A stretch of 64,000 nt of DNA, taken from Bacteroidota bacterium (GTDB lineage: Bacteria > Bacteroidota > Rhodothermia > Rhodothermales > JANQRZ01). This document shows positions 58,301 to 64,000 of this stretch, in pieces. The translations under genes were made by a program, and so were the position numbers. The notes below the pieces were generated by a model. The model searched no databases, had not been told where the DNA came from, and saw only the letters and a list, made by a program, of their open reading frames with translations. The stretch is from the NCBI GenBank assembly GCA_038746285.1, contig JBCDKT010000001.1:1-64000 (forward strand). Direction: 5' to 3'. Numbering within the stretch: position 1 is the stretch's first letter; every line of letters begins with the position of its first letter.

Positions 58301-60378
58301 CGGAGCTCTTCCTCCAGGCGCGGGACGCGCGGGTCCTCGTCGGCCCCGTGGGCGTCGGGCACCGACGACCCGAGCAGCCGCGTCGAGGCGGGATCGAGCT
58401 CCAGGAAGGCGACCTCGACGAGGCGCTCTGGGAACCCGTCCTCCTCGACCGGCCCCACGCGCATCCGCACGATCCGGTCCTCCCCGGCGACCTCTATCCG
58501 CTGGAACAGCGTCTCCGTCACCGCGTGTGCCTCGAAGGCCCGGAAGAGCGCTCCGCGCAGATCGAGCCGCAGCGCACGCTGCACCTTCTCGGTGACCCTC
58601 TGCGTGGCCGGTCCTTCCCGGTCGCGGAGGAAGCGCCCGGCCTCACCGAACACATGCGTGATGTCGTAGTCTTCGTTCACGAGTAGCCGGGACGGCGCGT
58701 AGCGCCGGAGCGTCCAGTCCCGGTAGCGCTCCATCAGCGAGCGCTCGTCAATGGGGCCGTCCCCCGTGTCGCTGCGGTCAGCGGGACGCGGCACATCTAC
58801 ATTCCGCACGGGAAACGTCGACGTGGCCGCGACGCCGTCCCGCCGCTGGAAGAGGCGCTCCCGCTTGCCCACGTCGCGGAACGTCTTCGAGAGCGAGTCC
58901 AGCGCTTCCGATGACCCGAGGAAGAGGTAGCCGCCCGGCCGGAGCGCGTAGTGAAAGGCGCTGAAGACGCGCGCCTGCACGTCGCGCTGGAGGTAGATGA
59001 GCAGGTTGCGGCACGAGACGAGGTCGAGCCGCGAGAACGGCGGGTCGTGGATGAGGTTGTGGCTGGCGAAGAGCACGGTCTCGCGGAGGTCCGGCCGGAC
59101 GCGGTAGCCGTCCGCGTTCTCCTCGAAGAAGCGGCCGAGCCGCGCGGGGCTCACGTCGGCGGCGATGGCGTCCGGGTAGAGGCCCTCGCGCGCGAACTCG
59201 AGCGCCTCCTCGTCGATGTCGGTGGCGAAGACTTGGAGGTCGGGGGCGGAGTCGAGCGTGGCCGCGTGCTCCTTGAGCAGTAGGGCGATGGAGTAGGCCT
59301 CCTCGCCCGTAGCGCATCCGGCCACCCAGACGCGCACCTGGTCGCCGGCGCGCTTCCCCTCGAAGAGCGCGGGGACGACGTCGGCTTCGAGCTTCTCGAA
59401 GGCGTCGCGGTCCCGGAAGAAGTTGGTCACCGAGATGAGGAAGTCCCGCATGAGGTCGTGCAGCTCCTCCGGGTTGTCGCGCGCGAGGCGGAGGTAGGCG
59501 GGCAGCCCCTCCGCGCCGACGATCTGCATCCGCCGCCCGATGCGGCGTAGGATGGTCGAGCGTTTGTAGTCGCGGAAGTCGTGGCCGGTCTGCTCCTGGA
59601 GCCGCGTGAGGAGCCGGTGCAGCGCCTCGGCGTCGGTGGTGGGGAGCGCCTCCTCGTCCCCGGGGAGGTCCGCGAGATCCGCCGCCCGCCGCACCTCGAC
59701 GAGCTTGGCCGCTAGCTCCGCCGCCGTGCCGGTGAGGTCCACGAACCCGGTGCCGATGGCGCTGCGCGGCATCCCGTCGTACTCGGCGTCGGCGGGGTCC
59801 TGCGCCATCGTGAGCCCGCCGCGCTCCTTGACGGCCCTCAGCCCGAGCGTGCCGTCGGAGCCCGTCCCTGAGAGTACGATGCAGACGGCGCGCTCGCCGA
59901 GGTGCTCGGCGAGCGAGCGGAAGAACAGGTCGACCGGGGAGCGGTGGCCGCGCGCCCGCTGCGGATCGGAGAGGCGAAGCCGTCTGCCCGCCACCTCCAG
60001 GTTCTTCCCAGGCGGGATGACGTAGACGCGGTTGGGCTGGATCTCCGGGTGGTCCTCCACCTGGGCCACTTCCAGGTCGGTCTTCGCCTGGAGCAGCTCG
60101 GCAAGCTCGCTCTCGTGGTCCGGTGAGAGGTGCTGCACGACGATGAACGCCATGCCGGGCTGGACCGGGAGGGCCTCGAAGAAGGCCTGGAAGGCCCGCA
60201 GCCCTCCCGCCGACGCGCCGACGCCCACGACCGGGAACGCGACACCCCCCGCTGCAGCGTCATCGGGCCTCGCCGTCTCCGGGGACGGGGCCTCCGTGGA
60301 CGGCGTGTCCTCCGAGGGGGGCGAGTCCAGAGGTGGACTGGACGAGTCGGGAGCGTTAGAGCGGGTATCGCGATTCAT
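55345..60378 (-). CDS. CheB-CheR-PAS/GAF-histidine kinase fusion sensor
   Basis: A 1677-residue protein. Order: Ser/Pro-rich leader; CheB methylesterase (VGVGASAGGLRAF, residues ~51-63, then VVQHLSPDHESELAELLQAK and LSGTGSDGTLGLRA); CheR methyltransferase (MRDFLISVTNFFRD, VWVAGCATGEEAYSIALLL, VSCRNLLIYLQ); a coiled coil (repeats of NEELRSMNEELQSTTEELET near residue 720); a PAS-like domain; a GAF-like domain; PAS domains with VGLAFIDRDYRFVRINHLLA and VGLCLLDRERRFVRINQRLA; a HisKA_3 dimerisation helix with the phospho-His in RRRIAQVLHDDFQQYLYALQ; and a C-terminal HATPase (VADHGRGFDE, GFGLFSVRERL). This is the CheB/CheR-PAS family; the NarL-type regulator downstream is its partner. No transmembrane segment is seen. 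Start ATG 60378. Confidence 0.93.
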   Translation of the reverse strand: MNRDTRSNAPDSSSPPLDSPPSEDTPSTEAPSPETARPDDAAAGGVAFPVVGVGASAGGLRAFQAFFEALPVQPGMAFIVVQHLSPDHESELAELLQAKTDLEVAQVEDHPEIQPNRVYVIPPGKNLEVAGRRLRLSDPQRARGHRSPVDLFFRSLAEHLGERAVCIVLSGTGSDGTLGLRAVKERGGLTMAQDPADAEYDGMPRSAIGTGFVDLTGTAAELAAKLVEVRRAADLADLPGDEEALPTTDAEALHRLLTRLQEQTGHDFRDYKRSTILRRIGRRMQIVGAEGLPAYLRLARDNPEELHDLMRDFLISVTNFFRDRDAFEKLEADVVPALFEGKRAGDQVRVWVAGCATGEEAYSIALLLKEHAATLDSAPDLQVFATDIDEEALEFAREGLYPDAIAADVSPARLGRFFEENADGYRVRPDLRETVLFASHNLIHDPPFSRLDLVSCRNLLIYLQRDVQARVFSAFHYALRPGGYLFLGSSEALDSLSKTFRDVGKRERLFQRRDGVAATSTFPVRNVDVPRPADRSDTGDGPIDERSLMERYRDWTLRRYAPSRLLVNEDYDITHVFGEAGRFLRDREGPATQRVTEKVQRALRLDLRGALFRAFEAHAVTETLFQRIEVAGEDRIVRMRVGPVEEDGFPERLVEVAFLELDPASTRLLGSSVPDAHGADEDPRVPRLEEELRVTRAHLQAMIEERETSNEEFKASNEELRSMNEELQSTTEELETSEEELQSMNEELRTVNQELKNKIEELGRANSDLQNLIASTDIGTLFLDRHLHLKRFTPRADELFNVIPSDVGRPFAHLSHRLDRQTLPSGLPLPALAQRVLEQLEHVEEEVQDRDGRWFLLRMLPYRTEDGLIDGVVVTFVDVDATKRAEQQAARQARQQAAVAELGRAALGGGALDKLMRQAVEAAAAAAEAPLCEVLELGTDRESLLLREGVGWDDGLVGSARVPRGGGSQAGYTLLTDGPVLVANVAEEARFSAPALLTEHAVASGISVTIPGPGASPFGVLGVYHRTPGHFQPEDIGFVQSVANVLSAALQRDHDEAVIASQLSEIEAVYDTAPVGLAFIDRDYRFVRINHLLAEIDGKPIEEHLGRSVREVLPTLADQLEALYDRVLDGGESVLNVEIRGSTPRYPGEECIFLASYVPQRVESRIVGINVVVRDVTELIRTRERLAESEQRLQLALEGGRLGSLTLDPETETLSFDARAAEIAGLPETVSLEAGFENVHPDERALVADVIARALDPGDEQDAYDFEHRLNRDATRWVISRGRCFFETDEEGQRHPVRLAGVVLDVTARKHAEEAAERRRTEISSIYESTPVGLCLLDRERRFVRINQRLAEIQGRSVEEHLGHVAYDLFGDIAEEVRPNLEGVYATGKAQTNVLYLLPVPSSPDERRDWLVSYHPILDEEGAVAYVSVTVQEVTALKETQRRLEALTAELEDRVRERTKQVRTLANDLTEAEQQERRRIAQVLHDDFQQYLYALQMKLEQIGSAGSQAQAQPFVERGIEILDEAIQAARTLTVDLSPPVLAGEGLDRSLEWLIARMREAYGLDTALHVRSYAELDMSVHVLLFQFVRELLFNVVKHAGVDGADVTVEADGEMLRVEVADHGRGFDEAALQHDRDEERAGFGLFSVRERLHLIGGTLQIVSDAGNGTRVILRAPLRV

Positions 60379-60510
60379 GAGACGGGGCCCGGGTGGTGGG
60401 TGTTGCCGCAGACCGTAGAGCCGGGTACGCATGGCTCCGGCGCATCTGTGGCTGGAGGGCATAACGATAACCCCGGCACATGTCTGAGTCAAACACGCAC
60501 CATTCACCTA

Positions 60511-60702
60511 GGGCCTGTCTGAGATTCGGTCTCCGGGCTCCACCTCGGCCTGCGATCCGCTCGCTACGTTGCGCTACATCGCCGTAGCTGGCGCTACGTC
60601 TGGTGAGGTCGCTACGCTCCCTGATCCTGCGGATTCGCGCGCCTTCCGAGCAGCTTCCAGTCCGTCGGTTCGCCTGCGAATCTCCAATCTCAGACAAGGC
60701 TT
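60511..60702. mobile_element. MITE-like element C
   Basis: An element of about 190 bp with an imperfect terminal inverted repeat: GGCCTGTCTGAGATT at the left against the complement of AATCTCAGACAAGGCT at the right (11 bp perfect core TGTCTGAGATT). The inner 60600-60640 is 37 of 41 identical to 2346-2386 of element A. No coding frame. It lies between the sensor kinase and the FG-GAP gene. Confidence 0.6.
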
Positions 60703-61000
60703 AGCTTCACCCGTCGCAGTAGGGCCCGTCGCGAATACTGCCCTGCTCGCGCGTCCGCCTCGGCGCGTCCGTTCTCTGCGCTTCACGAGCGAGCGCTCGG
60801 TCTCGCTGCGGCCCTTTCGCTGGGACTGACGACGGGGACGGCGTGGCCGCGGTGCTGGACGCGCCCACGCCGAGACCCCGCAAGGTTTCGTCTCGCGGGA
60901 GCTTGTTCTGTTCGCGTTCGGGGCGAGGCTCGCGCGCCGGCGAAACCGGCGCGTGCGGGGCACCTTCGCGTAATCTGCACGGCATCCGACGCCGGTCTTA
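60703..61000. other. Intergenic region, no gene recognised
   Basis: About 300 bases of very GC-rich sequence with several short inverted stretches (for example GCGCGCCGGCGAAACCGGCG near 60930-60950, a hairpin). No open frame has a convincing start, codon bias or family. It ends at the operator before the FG-GAP gene. Confidence 0.4.
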
Positions 61001-61017
61001 TCTAGATTGGGTCTAAA
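61001..61017. promoter_or_regulatory. Putative iron-responsive operator before the FG-GAP/TonB receptor pair
   Basis: TCTAGA-TTGGG-TCTAAA, an inverted repeat of TTTAGA-N5-TCTAAA with one mismatch. It ends 19 bases before the ATG at 61037, exactly as the site at 10887-10903 does before fbpA. The downstream CAA is shared as well. Confidence 0.55.
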
Positions 61018-61036
61018 CAATAGGCCGCCCAGCTCC

Positions 61037-62482
61037 ATGCCCCGCCTCGCCCTTCTCCTCGCCCTGCTCGCTGCGCCGGCGGCGCTTGCCCAGCAGCCCT
61101 ACACGCTCGTGCAGCCCATGAGCATCCCCACGGGCACCGCGGCGCAGTTCACCGAACTCGACCTCGCCCCGACGCTCGACCTCGCCATCGCCAGCGGGGG
61201 CAGTGCCGGAAGCTCATCGTCCAACGGCGACGTCACCTTCCCGCTCTACCAGCCCGGCTTCGGGGACAACTTCGTGCCGATTCCGGGCGGGCTCGGCGAG
61301 GTCTACACCGAGATCACCGGCTTCGCCATCGCCGACTTTGTCGGGGGCGGCCTCCAGCCCGTCGACGGCGTTGTCCTCGGAACGCGGACGGGGCAGGGGA
61401 CGGCGTCGATCACGACGCTGATCAACAAAGGCTTTCCGTTCGTCCCGCTCACGGTGGAGCAGGAGCTAGCCACGGGCATCCAGGCCGGCCGCGTGGTCCA
61501 GGTGGCGGACCTCTCCGGCGACGGCATCCTCGACATCGCCGCCTTCTTCACGAACGCCTCGGGCACCGGCCAGGCCGTCTACTACCCGGGCGACGGGGCC
61601 GACGTCTTCGGGACAGCCCGCACGATTGCGGCCCCCAACCGGCTCGTGAACGTCGAGGGCGCGGCGGTGGCCGACGTGGACAGCGACGGCGACCTCGACG
61701 TGCTGACGGCTTCGCAGAGCGAGGTCCTCGCCTTCCTCAACACTGGCAGCGGCTCGTTCGGCGCGCCCGTCGTGATTGACGCCGCGCTCGCCTCGGCCCA
61801 GGACGTGGCGGTGGCCGACATCAACCGGGACGGCAACCCGGACGCCGTCGCAGCCGGGGCGTCGGGCGTGATCGCCTACTACGCCGGCAACGGGGCCGGC
61901 GGCTTCGGGTCGCGCTTCACCGTCACCGACGCGGCGACCGGGGCCACGCGCCTCGACCTCGGCGACGTGGACGCGGACGGCGACGTCGACATCGGGGCGG
62001 CCGAGGCGTCGCGCTTCACGATCTACCTGAACTTCGCCAGCGGCCGCTTCACCGAGCCCTACACGGTGGTCACCGGCTCCGACCCCACGGACATCCTCAT
62101 CGGCGACATCGACCAGGACGGCGACGGCGACGTGGTGACGATCGACCGGGGCGGGACGAGCGGGTTCTACCGCAAGACGAGCCAGGGCTTTCCGGTCTCG
62201 TCCGAGGACGGCGCGGCCCCGAGCGAGGACCTCGGGCTGAGCGTCTACCCGAACCCCGTGGGTGCCGATGCCACCGTCCTGCTGCGCGGCGAGGCCGGCG
62301 GCGCGGTCCGCGTCCGCGTCGTCGACGTGCTCGGCCGCGAGGTGGCCGTGCTCCACGACGGCCCCACGACTACCCTGCACCCGCTGCGCCTCGACGCAAG
62401 CCAGCTGCCGGCCGGCGTCTACCTCCTCCAGGCGCACGGGTTGCAGGGGTCTGTTTCTCACCCCCTCACCGTGGTGCGATGA
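61037..62482 (+). CDS. FG-GAP/VCBS-repeat surface protein with T9SS sorting domain
   Basis: A 481-residue protein. Signal peptide: residues 1-18 (MPRLALLLALLAAPAALA). The body is a beta-propeller of FG-GAP repeats with Ca2+-type loops DVDSDGDLDVL, DINRDGNPDAV, DVDADGDVDIG and DIDQDGDGDVV. The last ~80 residues (LGLSVYPNPVGADATVLL onward) are a type A T9SS sorting domain, so it should be placed on the cell surface. Its stop overlaps the start of a TonB-dependent receptor gene (ATGA), so the two are translationally coupled. It may be a surface partner that captures ligand for that receptor. Confidence 0.9.
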   Translation: MPRLALLLALLAAPAALAQQPYTLVQPMSIPTGTAAQFTELDLAPTLDLAIASGGSAGSSSSNGDVTFPLYQPGFGDNFVPIPGGLGEVYTEITGFAIADFVGGGLQPVDGVVLGTRTGQGTASITTLINKGFPFVPLTVEQELATGIQAGRVVQVADLSGDGILDIAAFFTNASGTGQAVYYPGDGADVFGTARTIAAPNRLVNVEGAAVADVDSDGDLDVLTASQSEVLAFLNTGSGSFGAPVVIDAALASAQDVAVADINRDGNPDAVAAGASGVIAYYAGNGAGGFGSRFTVTDAATGATRLDLGDVDADGDVDIGAAEASRFTIYLNFASGRFTEPYTVVTGSDPTDILIGDIDQDGDGDVVTIDRGGTSGFYRKTSQGFPVSSEDGAAPSEDLGLSVYPNPVGADATVLLRGEAGGAVRVRVVDVLGREVAVLHDGPTTTLHPLRLDASQLPAGVYLLQAHGLQGSVSHPLTVVR

Positions 62483-64000
62483 CGCGCGCTCCGCTGCTGG
62501 TCCGGGCCACGAGCACGCCGGTCCTGCTGGCTGCGTGGCTGCTGTGCATCCTCTTCGCGCAGGGACCCGCTGCCCAGCCCGCGACAGGGCAGATCGAGGG
62601 GCGCGTCACCGATGCCGAGACGGGCACGCCGGTCCCCGGCGTCAACCTCGTCGTGGAGGGCACCCCGCTCGGAACCTCGTCCGGGATCGACGGGCGATTC
62701 GCGCTGGACGCGGTGCCGGCCGGTGAGCAGACGCTCGCGGTGTCCGCGCTCGGGTACGAGCGGGCGACCCGGTCGGTGGCGGTGCGCGCCGGGGAGACGG
62801 CGCGGCTCGCGCTCGCGCTCCGGCCCGACCTCGCGGCGCTCGGCGAGGTCGTCGTGACCGGGCAGAAGGTGCAGCGCTCGCTCGTGGACACCTACGCCAG
62901 CGTCGGCGTGCTCTCGCCGCAGGAGATCGAGGCGTTCGGCGTCAACGACCTCGCCGAAGCCATCGCGCTCGTCGGCAACGTCAACCTCGTCGAGGCCGAC
63001 AACCGCAAGAGCATCTCGCTGCGCGGGATCAACTCCGACGGCCTGACGCAGCCGTCGGGTGACATCCGCTCGGTCCAGGTCGTGATCGACGGGGTGACCC
63101 AGACCAGCATCGCCACGCGGCGGGGCCTGCGCGGGCTGTGGGACCTCGCCCAGGTCGAAGTCCTGCGCGGGCCGCAGTCGGCGACCTACGGCCGCAACGC
63201 CGTCGCCGGGGCTGTCGTGATCGAGACCGCGCGCCCGACCTACGGCTGGGCCGCGCGCGCGCGCCTCATCACCGACGCCGAGGAGGGCCGCGAGGGTGCC
63301 TTCGCTGTCGGCGGGCCGCTCATCACCGACCGCCTCGCGTTCCGCGTGAGCGGGCAGCTCGCCACGGACGAGTTCGGGATCGAATTCACGACGCCGGGCA
63401 ACGAGACCCTCGACGACGCCGAGTACCGCAACCTCCGCGGGCGGCTCCTGGTCGAGCCCGATGTGCTGGAGGGCCTGACGATCTTGGTCAGCGCCTCGAC
63501 CTCGTTCGACCAGCCCGGCAGCGCCCAGGTCTCCGGCCCCGACTTCTTCGCGCGCGTCGCCGACCTCCCGCCGAGCCTGGAGTTCCGCGAGACCCGCCTC
63601 GAGAGCTACGGCGCGAACGCCACGCTCGACCTCGGCTCCGGCCTGCAGGTCGAGTCCATCACCGCGCGCGCCGTGGGCGACACCGAGATCTTCACCCCGG
63701 ACTCGTCCAACTTCATGCGGGACGAGCTGCGCGCCGAGGAGTCGCTTACCCAGGAGGTGCGGGCCACCTACGCCCCGACCGGCGGCCCCCTCGCCGAGCG
63801 GCTCTCCGGCACCGCCGGCGTCTTCTACGGGCGCTTCGACAACGACCGCGACTCCGACGTCGCGATAGGGGTGCTCCCGTTCCAGCAGATCGAGAGCGCG
63901 GGCCGGACTGTCAGCCGGGACGCCTTTGCGAGCGGGCGCTTCCGCGTCATCGGCGGGCTGACGGCGATCGCCGGGCTGCGCTACACCCGGACGACGCTCG
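62479..64000 (+). CDS. TonB-dependent receptor (3' end outside the window)
   Basis: The frame is open from the ATG at 62479 to the window end (507 residues seen). After a signal peptide (to about residue 33) comes a CarboxypepD_reg-like domain: GQIEGRVTDAETGTPVPGVN, LGTSSGIDGRFALDAVPAGE. Then VVVTGQKVQRSLVDTYASVG (TonB-box/plug start), plug motifs ISLRGINSDGLTQPSGDIRS and VEVLRGPQSATYGRNAVAGA, and the first barrel strands. The plug keeps the LRGPQSxxYGRNAxAG signature of receptors for siderophores or metal complexes. It is coupled by an ATGA overlap to the FG-GAP surface protein and shares its putative iron operator. Confidence 0.93.
   Translation, partial: MTRAPLLVRATSTPVLLAAWLLCILFAQGPAAQPATGQIEGRVTDAETGTPVPGVNLVVEGTPLGTSSGIDGRFALDAVPAGEQTLAVSALGYERATRSVAVRAGETARLALALRPDLAALGEVVVTGQKVQRSLVDTYASVGVLSPQEIEAFGVNDLAEAIALVGNVNLVEADNRKSISLRGINSDGLTQPSGDIRSVQVVIDGVTQTSIATRRGLRGLWDLAQVEVLRGPQSATYGRNAVAGAVVIETARPTYGWAARARLITDAEEGREGAFAVGGPLITDRLAFRVSGQLATDEFGIEFTTPGNETLDDAEYRNLRGRLLVEPDVLEGLTILVSASTSFDQPGSAQVSGPDFFARVADLPPSLEFRETRLESYGANATLDLGSGLQVESITARAVGDTEIFTPDSSNFMRDELRAEESLTQEVRATYAPTGGPLAERLSGTAGVFYGRFDNDRDSDVAIGVLPFQQIESAGRTVSRDAFASGRFRVIGGLTAIAGLRYTRTTL

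Noticed and set aside
1-64000. CRISPR array, rRNA operon, prophage
   Set aside because: No regularly spaced 24-37-bp repeats, no rRNA-like sequence and no phage structural genes were seen.

Overview
The window looks like chromosomal DNA from a high-GC member of the Bacteroidota/Rhodothermota group (Rhodothermales-like). Grounds: two secreted proteins end in type IX secretion (T9SS) type A sorting domains, there is a TonB-dependent receptor with an N-terminal CarboxypepD_reg-like domain, many genes encode lipoproteins or beta-barrels, and the two tRNA genes do not encode CCA. The lineage is inferred from protein character, not from a database search.

Layout. 0-0.9 kb: the right end of an IS5-type insertion that has cut a leucine-rich-repeat gene. 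1-10 kb: housekeeping and envelope genes (AI-2E-type permease, DUF3179 lipoprotein, pyruvate phosphate dikinase, CCA-adding/HD enzyme, secreted nuclease). 10-15 kb: a VapBC module, then an FbpABC-type ferric iron ABC transporter behind a 17-bp inverted repeat. 16-20.4 kb: B12-dependent ribonucleotide reductase NrdJ, interrupted by an intein placed just before the thiyl-radical cysteine. 20.4-22.5 kb: a lower-GC accessory patch with a DUF5615-like gene and a VapBC module between two long repeats. 23.6-24.05 kb: a non-coding, DnaA-box-rich region with an AT-rich unwinding-like element, the best candidate for the replication origin. 24-31 kb: universal stress protein, RND/MMPL exporter with a lipocalin-like partner, chromate transporter. 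31-34.1 kb: two toxin-antitoxin modules, each bracketed by an exact or near-exact copy of the 3' end of a neighbouring gene, with a frameshifted epimerase between them. 34-46 kb: M48 peptidase, RecF, TPR-CHAT protein, RDD protein, MurQ, Mfd, WYL regulator. 46-53.1 kb: the conserved rpmH-rnpA-yidC-mnmE-mnmG-rsmG cluster with parS sites. 53.3-53.5 kb: tRNA-Gly and tRNA-Val. 54.6-60.4 kb: a CheB-CheR-PAS-histidine kinase fusion with its NarL-type regulator. 61-64 kb: an FG-GAP/T9SS surface protein translationally coupled to a TonB-dependent receptor.

Working together. The FbpABC operon and the FG-GAP/TonB receptor pair carry the same 17-bp inverted repeat exactly 19 bp before their start codons, so they are probably co-regulated: one for outer-membrane capture, the other for inner-membrane import. 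recF, the rpmH-rsmG cluster, parS and the DnaA-box cluster all fit an origin-proximal location. Five toxin-antitoxin modules and several dispersed repeat families (IS-related MITE-like elements, a GTCATCCcGAGCG-ended repeat, GTAGGGG palindromes) mark where the chromosome has been rearranged.
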